A DNA stretch of 64,000 bases from Actinoplanes derwentensis (GCF_900104725.1 NZ_LT629758.1:6090501-6154500); one strand, 5' to 3'; shown: positions 43,535 through 52,851, numbered from the stretch's first letter. The notes: generated by a model from the sequence alone, not told the origin. Translations and numbers: made by a program.

Positions 43535-44317
43535 TCACTTACATAGTTGGCGCTCCATCCGGCGACCGGCGATCAGCAGGCCGGCGACCGTCAGGGCCAG
43601 CAGATAGGCGACGTCGAGCAACTGCATCAGGCCGGCCTCGCCCAGGGTGAGACCACGGATCAGGTCCACCGCCCGGTACAACGGGGTGACCTCGATCAGC
43701 CAGCGCAGCACCTCCGGATAGGCGCCGGCCGGGGCGAACGTGCCGGAGAACAGGAACAGGGCGAACTGGCCGGCGCTGATCAGGTCGAAGTCCTGCCAGC
43801 CACGGATCACCGTGGAGATCGCCAGCCCCAGGCCACCGAAGGCGAACCCGATCAGGACACTGGCGGGAAAAGCCAGCAGGGCCCGCGCCGGGGTGGTCAG
43901 GTCCATCACCACCATGACCACCAGGAAGGCGGCCGAGTAGACGCTGCCGCGCAGCATCGCCCAGCACAGCTCGCCGAGGGCGATCTCGATCGGCCGGACC
44001 GGAGTCGCGAGTATCCCCTCGTACAACCGCCAGAATTTCATCTTGCCGAAGAAGTTGAACGTCGTCTCGGCGAGCGCGCCACTCATCGCCGACGCCGCCA
44101 GCATCGCGGGGGCCACGAACTCGGCATAACTCACCATCCGGCCGCCGGGCAGCGGGATGTCGCCGATCAGCGCGCCCACGCCGAGACCGATCGAGAACAG
44201 GTAGAGCACCGGCTCCAGCAGGCCGCCGAGCATGGCCAGCCAGTACGCGCTCTTCAGCGCCGTCACGTTGCGCTGGGCGACAGCGGCGGACCGCCCGGCC
44301 AGGGTTGTCGTCAGCAC
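43535..44317 (-). CDS. ABC-2 type export permease (NodJ-like), second permease
   Basis: I place the start at GTG 44317, one base after the stop of the upstream permease gene, giving 260 aa; a longer frame to 44374 overlaps it. It has six hydrophobic segments, e.g. AMLGGLLEPVLYLFSIGLGV, VYSAAFLVVMVVMDL and ALLAFPASVLIGFAFGGLGLA. The ABC-2 hallmark region reads FALFLFSGTFAPAGAYPEVL. It forms a transporter with the permease and ATPase genes upstream. Confidence 0.88.
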   Translation of the reverse strand: MLTTTLAGRSAAVAQRNVTALKSAYWLAMLGGLLEPVLYLFSIGLGVGALIGDIPLPGGRMVSYAEFVAPAMLAASAMSGALAETTFNFFGKMKFWRLYEGILATPVRPIEIALGELCWAMLRGSVYSAAFLVVMVVMDLTTPARALLAFPASVLIGFAFGGLGLAISTVIRGWQDFDLISAGQFALFLFSGTFAPAGAYPEVLRWLIEVTPLYRAVDLIRGLTLGEAGLMQLLDVAYLLALTVAGLLIAGRRMERQLCK

Positions 44318-44318
44318 G

Positions 44319-45068
44319 TCAGACCACCAGTTTCCGGCGGTAGCTCCAGACCGCCAGCGCCCACCCGGCGGCACACCACAGCGCCAGGTAGAGCACGTGC
44401 CAGACGGCTCCCGGACCGGGATCCAGGCCCAGGGTGGCGGCCCGGCTCAGATCGACACCGTGCGACAGCGGCAGGACGTAGGCGATCCACCGCAGCGCCA
44501 CCGGCAGCGAGTCGACCGGGAAGAAGACCCCGGAGAACAGGGACATCGGGAGTACGGCGAAACGGAGCAGGATCGTCAGGTGGGTCTCCGAGCTGACGTT
44601 GGCCGTGAACGCTGCGACCGGAGCCGCGACCGCCAGGCCGAGCAGCACCGCGATCAGCGGCACGACCAGCGCCCACACCGAACGCAGAGTGCCGAAGGCG
44701 AGCGTCACCAGCAGGAACGCGACGACGTTGAGCAGCACCCGGAACATGATGAACGCCAGATGGCCGCCGAGGATGTCGATGATCCGCAACGGGGCCGCCG
44801 CCTGCGCGAAGTAGCTCTTCACCCAGTCGAAGCAGCTCCGCACCGGCCAGGTGGACTCGCCGACGGCGGTCTGCGCGGCGGTGGAGGCGATCAGGCCGGG
44901 GACCATCCAGGCCAGGTACGAGTGGCCGTCGATGCCGCCGGTCACGTAGGCGCCGACCCCGACGCCGAAGCCGAGCATGGTGAGCAGTGGTAGCGCCAGC
45001 GAGGAGAGGACGCTGGATCGCCAGGTGCGCCGGTAGTTGACCAGGTGGTATTCCAGGACGTAGGTCAT
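44319..45068 (-). CDS. ABC-2 type export permease (NodJ-like), first permease
   Basis: This 249-aa protein begins with ATG 45068, two bases after the ATPase stop. It has six transmembrane helices, among them VLSSLALPLLTMLGFGVGVG, MFRVLLNVVAFLLVTLAFG and ALVVPLIAVLLGLAVAAPVA. The conserved MSLFSGVFFPVDSLPVALRW lies in the C-terminal half. It is a paralogue of the following permease, so the exporter is probably a heterodimer. Confidence 0.88.
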   Translation of the reverse strand: MTYVLEYHLVNYRRTWRSSVLSSLALPLLTMLGFGVGVGAYVTGGIDGHSYLAWMVPGLIASTAAQTAVGESTWPVRSCFDWVKSYFAQAAAPLRIIDILGGHLAFIMFRVLLNVVAFLLVTLAFGTLRSVWALVVPLIAVLLGLAVAAPVAAFTANVSSETHLTILLRFAVLPMSLFSGVFFPVDSLPVALRWIAYVLPLSHGVDLSRAATLGLDPGPGAVWHVLYLALWCAAGWALAVWSYRRKLVV

Positions 45069-45070
45069 CG

Positions 45071-45994
45071 TCAGTCCACCAGTGTCCGGCCGGTGAGGCG
45101 CAGGAACACGTCCTCCAGGCTGCTGCGGCGGACCAGCGAGCCGGCCGGGGTCAGGGACCGCCGGTGCACCTCGGCCAGAGCCCCGTCGCCGTCGCTCACG
45201 TAGAGCAGGATCCGGTCCGGCAGCACCTCCAGGCGCTCGCCGAGGCCCGCCAGCTTGCCGGCGTAGGTGCCCTGGTCGTCGGTGGCGAACCGCAGCTCGA
45301 CGACCTCACGTGTCGAGTACTGCTCGATCAGGGCCCGGGGCGAGCCCTCGGCGACGATCTTGCCACCGTCCATCACCACGAGGCGGTCGCAGAGCTGCTC
45401 GGCCTCGTCCATGTAGTGCGTGGTCAGCACCAGCGTCACGCCCTGCTGCTTGAGCCGGAACAACCGCTCCCACACCAGGTGCCGGGCCTGCGGGTCGAGG
45501 CCGGTGGTGGGCTCGTCGAGCAGCACCAGGTCCGGCTCGTTGACCATGGCGCGGGCGATGGTGAGCCGCCGTTTCATGCCGCCGGACAGCGGCTCGACCT
45601 TGCTGCCGGCCCGCTCGCCGAGCTGGACGAAGTCCAGCAGCTCCAGAGCCCGGGCGCGGGCCGTCTTGCGCGGGATGCCGAAGAAGCGGGCATACGTCGT
45701 CAGGTTCTCCAGCACGGACAGCTCGGGGTCGAGGTTGTCGAGCTGCGGGCAGACCCCGAGCCGGGCCCGGATCGCCGGCCCATCGCGCCGTGGGTCCATG
45801 TCGAGGATGCGCAGCACCCCGTCGGTCGGTGGGGAGACACAACCGATCATGCGCATGGTGGAGCTCTTGCCCGCGCCGTTGGGCCCGAGGAAGCCGAAGG
45901 CCTCACCGGGCCGCACGTCGACGTCGATGCCGTCGACCGCGGTGAAGTCGCCGAACTTCTTGACCAGCCCGCGCGCGTGGATGAGGGAGTTCAC
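45071..45994 (-). CDS. ABC transporter ATPase (NodI/DrrA-like)
   Basis: This 307-aa protein starts at a GTG. It has Walker A GPNGAGKSS (about 36-44), a Q-loop CPQLDNL, signature LSGGMKRRL, Walker B LVLLDEPTTGLD and H-loop TTHYMDEAEQL. The C-terminal 80 residues (VVELRFATDD, LPDRILLYVSDGDGAL) form the extra domain of drug- and polysaccharide-exporting ATPases. It is first in an ATPase-permease-permease operon. The substrate is unknown. Confidence 0.92.
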   Translation of the reverse strand: MNSLIHARGLVKKFGDFTAVDGIDVDVRPGEAFGFLGPNGAGKSSTMRMIGCVSPPTDGVLRILDMDPRRDGPAIRARLGVCPQLDNLDPELSVLENLTTYARFFGIPRKTARARALELLDFVQLGERAGSKVEPLSGGMKRRLTIARAMVNEPDLVLLDEPTTGLDPQARHLVWERLFRLKQQGVTLVLTTHYMDEAEQLCDRLVVMDGGKIVAEGSPRALIEQYSTREVVELRFATDDQGTYAGKLAGLGERLEVLPDRILLYVSDGDGALAEVHRRSLTPAGSLVRRSSLEDVFLRLTGRTLVD

Positions 45995-46026
45995 GCCCCG
46001 ACCTTACGGAGGGGGTCCGACAGTTT

Positions 46027-46545
46027 TCAGTCGGCCTGTTCGAGAGTGGACCGCGCCGCACCGACCAGTTCGTCGGTCGCTTCGAGAGACTGCTCGACCG
46101 GGGTCCCCGCGTCGTAACGGACCGCCCAGCTCAGCCCGTCCTGCCCGCTGACCCGGCGGCCGACCACCCGGACCGCGCCCGCGGCCAGCTCGTGATGGGT
46201 GGTGTACGCCACCGACCGGGTCACCCGGGCTCGCACCTGATCGGGCAGCTCCCCCGGTTCGAGCAGCAGGAACGACACCACCGGCCCGTCCACGAGCACC
46301 GTGTAACCGTCCCGGTCCTCGGCCACCTCGGCCGGGGTGATCCGCAGCTCCCGCCCGGACCAGGCCACCTTGTGGATCTCGTGCCAGCCGAGCCGCTCCG
46401 TGCCGGGCAGCCAGAGACCGTGGTTGGTCGCGACGACGACGTCCGCCGTCTCGGCGACCGTGCACCACGCCACGACACGTTCCTCGGGCGCCAGCGGTGG
46501 CCGCGAGCCGGCCGGAAGTCTCGGGCGCCGCCGGAAGAGCTTCAC
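46027..46545 (-). CDS. PH-domain-like hypothetical protein downstream of dnaG
   Basis: This 172-aa protein has a GTG start overlapping the dnaG stop (GTGA). Alternating strands such as ERVVAWCTVAETADVVVATNHGL and RLGWHEIHKVAWSG suggest a bacterial PH-like beta domain. The second half has a helix, TPVEQSLEATDELVGAARSTL. A small conserved partner gene after dnaG is common in actinobacteria. Function unknown. Confidence 0.7.
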   Translation of the reverse strand: MKLFRRRPRLPAGSRPPLAPEERVVAWCTVAETADVVVATNHGLWLPGTERLGWHEIHKVAWSGRELRITPAEVAEDRDGYTVLVDGPVVSFLLLEPGELPDQVRARVTRSVAYTTHHELAAGAVRVVGRRVSGQDGLSWAVRYDAGTPVEQSLEATDELVGAARSTLEQAD

Positions 46546-48398
46546 ATCGCACCTGCCGCCTGGTCACGCAGGGCCCGCGCCTGCTGTTCGAGGGAGAAGA
46601 GTTCACCGGCCAGCGCGAGGTACTGGTCCTTGTGCGCCACCGGGTTGAGCCGTTGCACCTTGGACTTGAGGTCCCGGATCCGGGTGGCGAGCGCCCCGCC
46701 CTGGAGCCGGGCCAGGGTGACCTGCACGTAGCGCGGGTCGACCTGGCCGTCGAAGTAGAGCGGTTCCACCGCCAGTTCGCCGACCAGCATCTGACCGCCC
46801 ATGTCGGCGCAGGCGTCCCGGACCTTCTCGATCCAGACCGCCCCGCCGGTCGCCGCCGACTGGACCCCACCGGCGTCGGTGATGGCCTCCCGGACGGCCT
46901 GGAGCACCGCGTCGCCGTAGTTCTCGGTGCCGACCGCGTCGAACATCGGCCCGGCCAGCACCGGCTCCTGCAGCGCCAGTTTCAGTGCCTCCCGCTCGAC
47001 CAGCCGCTGCGGCGAGTCGGGGGCGCTCTTGGCACGTGGGGCCGGCTGCTGGGCGGCCTCACCCCGCAGCGCGTTGTTGACCGCCCGCTGCACCGGTTCC
47101 AGGTCCATGCCGAGGTCGCCGGCGAGCTTCCGGGCGTACTCCGGGCGCTTCTCCCGGTCTTTGATCTTGGCGACCAGCGGCGCGGCCTTGCGCATCGCCT
47201 CCACCCGGCCCTCGACGGTGTCCAGGTCGAACCGGCCGATGGTGTGCCGCAACGCGAAGTCGACGAGCGGCTCCCGGCCGGCGATCATGTCGCGGACCGC
47301 CAGGTCACCGCGGGCCAGCCGCAGGTCACAGGGGTCCATGTTGCCGGGCGAGACCGCGATGAAGGTACGCCCGACGAAACGCTGGTCCTCCTCGAACGCC
47401 CGCAGTGCCGCCTTCTGCCCGGCCGCGTCCCCGTCGAAGGTGTAGATGATCTCGCCGGTGAAGCTGTCGCTGTCCATCAGCAGCCGCCGCAGCACCTGGA
47501 TGTGGTCCACCCCGAACGCGGTGCCACAGGTCGCCACCGCGGTCGGCTCACCGGCCTCGTGGCAGGCCATCACGTCGGTGTAGCCCTCCACGATCACCGC
47601 CCGGCCGCGCTTGGCGATCTCCCGTTTCGCGTGGTCCAGGCCGTAGAGCACGTGCGACTTCTTGTAGAGCGGCGTCTCGGGGGTGTTCAGGTATTTCGGG
47701 CCGTCGTCGTCGTCGAACAGTTTCCGCGCGCCGAACCCGATCGTGTCCCCGGTCACCTCCCGGATCGGCCAGAGCAGCCGCCGCCGGAACCGGTCGATCA
47801 GCGACCCGGACCGGGCGTGTTTGGACAGACCGGCGGTGACCAGTTCCTCGGCGGTGAAGCCCTTCAGCCGCAGGTGTTTGCTGAGCGCGTCCCAGCTGTC
47901 CGGGGCGAAACCGCAGCCGTAGCGCTCGGCCGCGTCGCGCCCGAATCCGCGCTCGGCCAGGAACTCGCGGGCCTTGCGTGCCCCCGGTGTCCCCAGCTGC
48001 TCGCGGTAGAAGTCGACGGCGGTGGCGTGCGCGGCGATCAGCCGCTGTTTCTGCCCCGACGGCGGCCGCGGTCCCGACGGCTTGCTGGTGTCGGTGTCGT
48101 AGCGCAACTGGATGCCGGCCCGGCTCGCGAGCCGCTCGACCGACTCGATGAACGTCAGGTGCTCGGCGTCCATCAGGAACTTGATCGCGTCGCCGCCCTG
48201 CCCGCAGCCGTGGCAGTAATACACGCCACGAGCAGGCGAAACGTTGAACGACGGGGATTTCTCGTCGTGGAAGGGGCACAGCCCCTTCATGTTGCCGCCG
48301 CCCGCCGACCGCAGCGTCACCGTCTCGCTGACCACGTCGGTGATTGAGGTCCGGTCGCGGACCACTGCGATGTCCTCGTCCTTGACCCTGCCCGCCAC
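46542..48398 (-). CDS. dnaG: DNA primase DnaG
   Basis: This 618-aa primase has the N-terminal CHC2 zinc finger (C41, H44, C62, C65 in CPFHDEKSPSF and YYCHGCG). The TOPRIM core shows VIVEGYTDVMACHEAG and YTFDGDAAGQKAAL with the metal-binding acidic residues. The C-terminal helical domain (about 440-618) would contact DnaB. Length is normal. It makes the RNA primers for replication and neighbours dgt, as in many actinobacteria. Confidence 0.97.
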   Translation of the reverse strand: MAGRVKDEDIAVVRDRTSITDVVSETVTLRSAGGGNMKGLCPFHDEKSPSFNVSPARGVYYCHGCGQGGDAIKFLMDAEHLTFIESVERLASRAGIQLRYDTDTSKPSGPRPPSGQKQRLIAAHATAVDFYREQLGTPGARKAREFLAERGFGRDAAERYGCGFAPDSWDALSKHLRLKGFTAEELVTAGLSKHARSGSLIDRFRRRLLWPIREVTGDTIGFGARKLFDDDDGPKYLNTPETPLYKKSHVLYGLDHAKREIAKRGRAVIVEGYTDVMACHEAGEPTAVATCGTAFGVDHIQVLRRLLMDSDSFTGEIIYTFDGDAAGQKAALRAFEEDQRFVGRTFIAVSPGNMDPCDLRLARGDLAVRDMIAGREPLVDFALRHTIGRFDLDTVEGRVEAMRKAAPLVAKIKDREKRPEYARKLAGDLGMDLEPVQRAVNNALRGEAAQQPAPRAKSAPDSPQRLVEREALKLALQEPVLAGPMFDAVGTENYGDAVLQAVREAITDAGGVQSAATGGAVWIEKVRDACADMGGQMLVGELAVEPLYFDGQVDPRYVQVTLARLQGGALATRIRDLKSKVQRLNPVAHKDQYLALAGELFSLEQQARALRDQAAGAM

Positions 48399-48450
48399 GG
48401 CTACATCCTGCCTCGTTCGGCCGGGCGGCCGCCAGCAGGGTCGGCTCGCG

Positions 48451-49662
48451 TCAGCGGCGTTTCTTCACGACCTTGTCGTGCCAGGCCACGGCGGTGTGGT
48501 CGGTCAGGGACGCGACCTGGTCGATCACCACTCGCAGGGCGGCCGCGTCGTCCGCCGCGCCCGCGTGCAGCGGCTGGAAGAGCGGATCCAACCCCTGCGG
48601 CGTACGGGTGAGCGCCTCGACCAGTTCGGCCAGCATCGTCCGCTGCTGTTCGTACCACTGTTCGGCGGAACGGGAGCGCATCACGTACCGGAAAGCCATG
48701 CCCTTGAGCAGAGCGCACTGATCCCGGACCGTCCGCGGCACGATCAGATCGGCCTGGTAACGGCGTAACGGATCGACGCCGTGGTGACTCTGTGTCGCGC
48801 CGACCGCCGAGGCGACGAACCGGCCGGTCAGCACGCTCGTCATCCGTTTCAGGGCGACCAGCGAGTGGTAGCCCCCGTCGTAACCGGCCACCGCGATCAC
48901 GGCCGGGTCGGCGAGTAGCTGGTCGAGGGCGTGTTCCAGTTCGTCGCGGGACTCCGAGGAATAGGTGGCGGCCACGTCGGCGCACAGCTCGGCCCGCTCA
49001 CCGGCGTCGGTCAGCAGATCACTGAACGTGATGTAGCCGCCGTGCACTCCGTCCTCGACGTCGTGCACCGAGTAGGCGACGTCGTCGGCCCAGTCCATCA
49101 CCTGGGCCTCCAGGCAGCGGCGCTCGTCGTCCCGTCCGTCCCGGAGCCATTCGAAGACCGGCCGGTCGTCCTCGTACACGCCGAATTTGCGTTTTCCCGG
49201 TTTGCGGAACCACGGATATTTGGAGCAGGCGTCGAGGGTGGCCCGGGTCAGGTTGAGGCCCGATCCGGGCACCTTCGCCTCCAGCCGAGTGATCACCCGC
49301 AGGGTCTGCGCGTTGCCCTCGAAACCGCCGCAGGACTGCGCGGCGGTGTCCAGCGCCGACTCGCCGTTGTGACCGAACGGCGGGTGCCCGAGGTCGTGGG
49401 CGAGCCCGGCCACGTCCACCACGTCCGGATCACAGCCCAGCCGGGCGCCCATCTCCCGGGAGATCTGCGCGACCTCCAGCGAGTGGGTGAGCCGGGTGCG
49501 CAGGAAGTCGTCCGACCCGGCGGTGTGCACCTGGGTCTTGGCCGCCAGTCGCCGGAAACCGGCCGAGTGCAGGACCCGGGCCCGGTCCCGCTGGTAGGGG
49601 GTGCGGCCGTATCCACTGTCCTTGGCGGGTTCGGTGGTCCATCGCTGGGAGTCGGCCGTCAT
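48451..49662 (-). CDS. dgt: Deoxyguanosinetriphosphate triphosphohydrolase-like protein
   Basis: With ATG 49662 this is a 403-aa HD-domain phosphohydrolase; the frame extends upstream to 49806 but that part is unlike the family. Metal ligands are visible in RLTHSLEVAQI (H60), AGLAHDLGHPPFGHNGE (H89-D90, H93, H98) and VMDWADDVAYSVHDVEDG (second HD-like aspartate). YGRTPYQRDRARVLHSAGFRRLAAKTQV is the dNTPase N-terminal signature, here in part. It hydrolyses dNTPs to nucleosides and triphosphate, and some members limit phage replication. Confidence 0.93.
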   Translation of the reverse strand: MTADSQRWTTEPAKDSGYGRTPYQRDRARVLHSAGFRRLAAKTQVHTAGSDDFLRTRLTHSLEVAQISREMGARLGCDPDVVDVAGLAHDLGHPPFGHNGESALDTAAQSCGGFEGNAQTLRVITRLEAKVPGSGLNLTRATLDACSKYPWFRKPGKRKFGVYEDDRPVFEWLRDGRDDERRCLEAQVMDWADDVAYSVHDVEDGVHGGYITFSDLLTDAGERAELCADVAATYSSESRDELEHALDQLLADPAVIAVAGYDGGYHSLVALKRMTSVLTGRFVASAVGATQSHHGVDPLRRYQADLIVPRTVRDQCALLKGMAFRYVMRSRSAEQWYEQQRTMLAELVEALTRTPQGLDPLFQPLHAGAADDAAALRVVIDQVASLTDHTAVAWHDKVVKKRR

Positions 49663-49759
49663 GATCACAAGACTATGTGCCCGCTCGGGTGAACCGGGCT
49701 CGGACAGCGCACCCACCGTGCGACGACAGCACTCGATGTGTCCCCCAGGATGACGACCC

Positions 49760-50266
49760 GTGATTCCTGGTTCACCGGCGACCGCTTCGATGCGGCGCCT
49801 GCTCACCGAGCTGGGCGAGTCGGGCCGTACCGGCGCGCTGCACGTCGGTGGCGCCCCGGGTGGGGTGCTCTACCTGATCGCCGGCCGGATCTCGTACGCC
49901 GCGACGGCTGCCAGTCCCGGCCTCGGCGAACGCCTGATCTCCTCGGGCCGGCTCGCCCCGCAGACGTGGCGGGCCGTACACGCGGAGGGTCGCGGCAGTC
50001 ACCGGGTCGGCCGGGTACTGCTGCGCGACGGCTGGCTCGGGCGCCACGAACTGGCGCTGCGAGTGATGGCGGTCATCGTCGACGCCACGCACGTGCTGCT
50101 GCAACAGGCCGACGCACCGGCCCGGTTCGCGCCCGGGGAACGGCACTGGATCGGCGACGTCGCCGGGGTGGAGCTGGGCGCGCTGGGCCATCTGACCGCC
50201 GCGCGGCTGCGCGCGGTACCGCATCCACGGCGTCCACGTAAACGAGTGACGGCTACTCGACCATGA
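49760..50266 (+). CDS. DUF4388 (PATAN-like) protein
   Basis: This 168-aa protein is divergent from dgt and starts at a GTG with AGGA upstream; ATG 49790 is an alternative. The domain shows LLTELGESGRTGALHVGGAPGG, LYLIAGRISYAAT, LISSGRLAPQTW and GRVLLRDGWLGRHELAL, the pattern of DUF4388/PatA N-terminal domains. These domains occur in bacterial signalling proteins of the response-regulator/small-GTPase kind. It is first in a five-gene cluster of DUF4388 and Roadblock proteins. Confidence 0.75.
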   Translation: MIPGSPATASMRRLLTELGESGRTGALHVGGAPGGVLYLIAGRISYAATAASPGLGERLISSGRLAPQTWRAVHAEGRGSHRVGRVLLRDGWLGRHELALRVMAVIVDATHVLLQQADAPARFAPGERHWIGDVAGVELGALGHLTAARLRAVPHPRRPRKRVTATRP

Positions 50267-50317
50267 CGCACACCACGTGCGACTTCTAGTCGCACGGTCA
50301 CCGGAGGATGGCCCACG

Positions 50318-50749
50318 GTGGCGGGCGGAAAGCGCCCGAACGGGACCGCAGCACTGAGGAGTGAAGTGCCCGGCGTCGACCACTGTCTACAGGAGGCCAT
50401 GACGATTCCTGGCGCTGTCGGGGCCAGCATCGTCGACTACACCACGGGCTTTCCGGTCGCTACGACCGGAGCCGCACCCAACGAGGACCACGAGGCCGCA
50501 GCCGCCGGCACGGCCGAAGTGGTCCAGGCCGCGACCAGCCGTTCGCTGTTCGTCTCGGCGATACCGCACGACCTGCTCGAAGACCTGATCATCACGACCG
50601 CCGGGGGTTATCACCTCCTGCGCATGGTCCAGACCGAGTTCGACAGCCGCCTGGTGCTCTACGTGTGGCTGGACCGGGTTCGCGGCAACCTCGCCGTGGC
50701 CCGCCGCAAGATGCAGCGCCTGGCCGACGAACTGGTCGCTGACAGATGA
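50318..50749 (+). CDS. Roadblock/LC7-domain protein
   Basis: This 143-aa protein starts at GTG 50318 with GGAGG 11 nt upstream. Features of the Roadblock fold include CLQEAMTIPGAVGASIVDYTTG, DLLEDLIITTAGGYHLLRM and LVLYVWLDRVRGNLAVARRKM. These proteins act as MglB-like regulators of Ras-type GTPases. It overlaps the following gene by 4 nt. Confidence 0.8.
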   Translation: MAGGKRPNGTAALRSEVPGVDHCLQEAMTIPGAVGASIVDYTTGFPVATTGAAPNEDHEAAAAGTAEVVQAATSRSLFVSAIPHDLLEDLIITTAGGYHLLRMVQTEFDSRLVLYVWLDRVRGNLAVARRKMQRLADELVADR

Positions 50750-51807
50750 CCGATCCAGTGACCGTGAAGGAGCGATCGGTGGCCCCGATGAGGACCGCGG
50801 CAGCGCCCGGAGACCTGCTTCTCGAGGCCTCCGACGCGCGGCAGACCGGCGCCCTGGTGGTCGGCGGTCATCCCGGCGGTGCGGTCTACGTCGTCGAGGG
50901 CCGGGTCATGTACGCCGAATCGCCGGCCGCCCCCGGGGTGGGTGAACTGCTCACCTCGTCCGGGCGGCTGGCCGGGCGGACCTGGCAGCAGGCGCTCGAC
51001 ATCGGCGGCTCGACCGCCCGGGTCGGCCGTCTGCTGGTCGAACAGGGTCACCTCACCCAGGGCGAGCTGGAGCTGTGTGTGCTCGGCTCGACCTACGACG
51101 CGGCGTACTTCGTCCTGTCCGAACGGTCCGCACCGGCCGAATTCCGGACCGGCGCCACCCACTGGCTCGGTCAGGTCGTGCACATCGACGCCGCCGCCGT
51201 CGAACACGAGGTACGGCGCCGGATCCAGCTGCTCGACGAGATCTTCCCCAACCCGCGGATCGACGTGGCACCGGTCATCCCGGTGCCCCGGCCACCGCGG
51301 GCCCGGGTCACGATCACCGCCCCGCAGTGGGAGCTACTGGTGCACGCCGACGGTCAGCGCACCCCCGCCGACCTGGCGCAACTCCTCGGCCGGGCCGGGT
51401 ACGCGATCATCCAGGAACTACGCCGGATGGCCGCGGCCGGGCTGATCGAACAACCCGCGGAACGGGCGCCGGAGACACACGAGTTCGTCCGGCTCCCGCA
51501 CCCGCGCGGCAGTTCGGCACCCCTGGGGCGGCCCGCCGTGGCGCCGGTGAGCCCACCGGTGATCGCCGGGCCGGCACCACCGGCCCGGAACCCGCCGGAC
51601 CCACCGGTGATCGCGCCCGCGGTCCCACCACCGGCGGTCGCATCGCCGCCCGACCAGAACGCCGGGACGAACCGGCCACGGCTGGCCCGCCGAAAACCCG
51701 GCGCGAAACTGCCGAAAGAGGTCGCGGGCGAGAGCCCGCCCGTGCACCAGGGCACCGACGAGGTCCTGCTCAAACGCATTCGCACCGCACTGAGGGCACT
51801 GCGGTGA
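50746..51807 (+). CDS. DUF4388 protein with winged helix and proline-rich tail
   Basis: This 353-aa protein has an ATG overlapping the previous stop. The N-terminal DUF4388 domain (about 20-150) parallels that of the gene at 49760 (QTGALVVGGHPGG, VYVVEGRVMYAES, LLTSSGRLAGRTW, VGRLLVEQGHLTQGELEL). A winged-helix segment follows (WELLVHADGQRTPADLAQLL, IIQELRRMAAAGLIEQP, about 190-235). The last 110 residues are Pro/Ala-rich and disordered, ending with the helix LLKRIRTALRAL. Confidence 0.78.
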   Translation: MTDPVTVKERSVAPMRTAAAPGDLLLEASDARQTGALVVGGHPGGAVYVVEGRVMYAESPAAPGVGELLTSSGRLAGRTWQQALDIGGSTARVGRLLVEQGHLTQGELELCVLGSTYDAAYFVLSERSAPAEFRTGATHWLGQVVHIDAAAVEHEVRRRIQLLDEIFPNPRIDVAPVIPVPRPPRARVTITAPQWELLVHADGQRTPADLAQLLGRAGYAIIQELRRMAAAGLIEQPAERAPETHEFVRLPHPRGSSAPLGRPAVAPVSPPVIAGPAPPARNPPDPPVIAPAVPPPAVASPPDQNAGTNRPRLARRKPGAKLPKEVAGESPPVHQGTDEVLLKRIRTALRALR

Positions 51808-51859
51808 CGCGCGCACCCCCCTCTCAGCCGAAGGCTCTCAGACGAAGGAGCGAGGAGAA

Positions 51860-52348
51860 GTGACGGTGGATCCGGCGGTACTCGAGGAACTCGGTCGCCT
51901 GCGCAGCAGGGTGCCGGAGCTGTCCGGCAGCGTCCTCGCCACCGCCGACGGGCTGGTCATCGCACACGACTCGCACGGCATCGAACCGGACACGCTGGCC
52001 GCACTGGCCGCGGCCCACCTGGCCCTGGCCCGGCGGTTCGCGCACGCGGTCAACCACGGTGACCTGCGGGAATCCGTCGTCGAATGCGACGGCGGTTACA
52101 TCACGTCCTACACCGCAGGGCCCAACGCACTGCTCACCGTGGTCACCTCGGGCAACGCCAACCTCGCCATGGTCCACCTCGAGGCCCGCCGGTGCGTACG
52201 CCGCCTGATCCGGGTCCTCGCCCTGGAGACCGCGCCCTACCTGCGCCCCGAGATCCCCACCCAGGCCGGCCCGTCGACTCCGCTGGCCCGGCGGACCCCG
52301 ATGGCCACCCTGCCGAACGTGGTCCGCCGCCGCCAAGCGACCGGCTGA
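51860..52348 (+). CDS. Roadblock/LC7-domain protein
   Basis: This 162-aa protein starts at GTG 51860 (GTG 51866 has better spacing to GGAG). It shows LEELGRLRSRVPELSGSVLA, TADGLVIAHDSHG, SVVECDGGYITSYTAG and LLTVVTSGNANLAMVHLEARR, the Roadblock pattern. The 40-residue tail is basic and probably disordered. Confidence 0.78.
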   Translation: MTVDPAVLEELGRLRSRVPELSGSVLATADGLVIAHDSHGIEPDTLAALAAAHLALARRFAHAVNHGDLRESVVECDGGYITSYTAGPNALLTVVTSGNANLAMVHLEARRCVRRLIRVLALETAPYLRPEIPTQAGPSTPLARRTPMATLPNVVRRRQATG

Positions 52349-52393
52349 CCCTTGTTGACACACCATCCCACCCGATAACGGAGGAAGATTCCC

Positions 52394-52765
52394 ATGCCCG
52401 ACATGGAAACCGCACTCAAGGAAATCATGGAGATCGACGGCTGCATCGGCGTCGCGCTCGTGGACCACACCAGCGGAATGGCCCTCGGCACCCTCGGCGG
52501 CGGCAAGGAACTGGACCTGACGGTCGCCGCCGCCGGCAACACCGACGTGGTCCGGGCCAAGCTGCGGGCGATGGAGATGCTGAACCTGTCCGAGAAGATC
52601 GAGGACATCCTGATCACCCTGGACTCGCAGTACCACATGATCCGGCCCCTCACGAGCCGCTCCGGCAAGGGCCTGTTCCTGTACGTGGCCCTGCGCCGCG
52701 ACCGCGCGAACCTCGCGATGGCCCGGCACCAACTCCGCCGCATCGAGAACGACCTCGACGTCTGA
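52394..52765 (+). CDS. Roadblock/LC7-domain protein
   Basis: This 123-aa protein starts at ATG 52394 with GGAGGAAG upstream. It shows ALKEIMEIDGCIGVALVDHTSG, TDVVRAKLRAMEML, IEDILITLDSQYHMIRPL and LFLYVALRRDRANLAMARHQL. It closely parallels the gene at 50318. It is the last gene of the cluster, and a strong hairpin follows. Confidence 0.82.
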   Translation: MPDMETALKEIMEIDGCIGVALVDHTSGMALGTLGGGKELDLTVAAAGNTDVVRAKLRAMEMLNLSEKIEDILITLDSQYHMIRPLTSRSGKGLFLYVALRRDRANLAMARHQLRRIENDLDV

Positions 52766-52791
52766 CCCGCTACGGCGTGACCGCCACCCCC

Positions 52792-52822
52792 GGCGGGGAG
52801 GGCTCGCACCGCCCTCCCCGCC
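52792..52822 (+). terminator. Hairpin terminator after the Roadblock cluster
   Basis: A perfect 12-bp stem (ggcggggagggc with gccctccccgcc) and a 7-nt loop begin 26 nt after the stop of the last Roadblock gene. A T-tract is absent, as is common in high-GC actinobacteria. Confidence 0.65.
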
Positions 52823-52851
52823 CCCGCTACCAGTCCGACCTCGGTGAGGCC

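Noticed and set aside
46497..48347. A 616-codon plus-strand open frame opposite dnaG
   Set aside because: It mirrors dnaG almost exactly and has no recognisable motif; long antisense frames are expected at this GC content.
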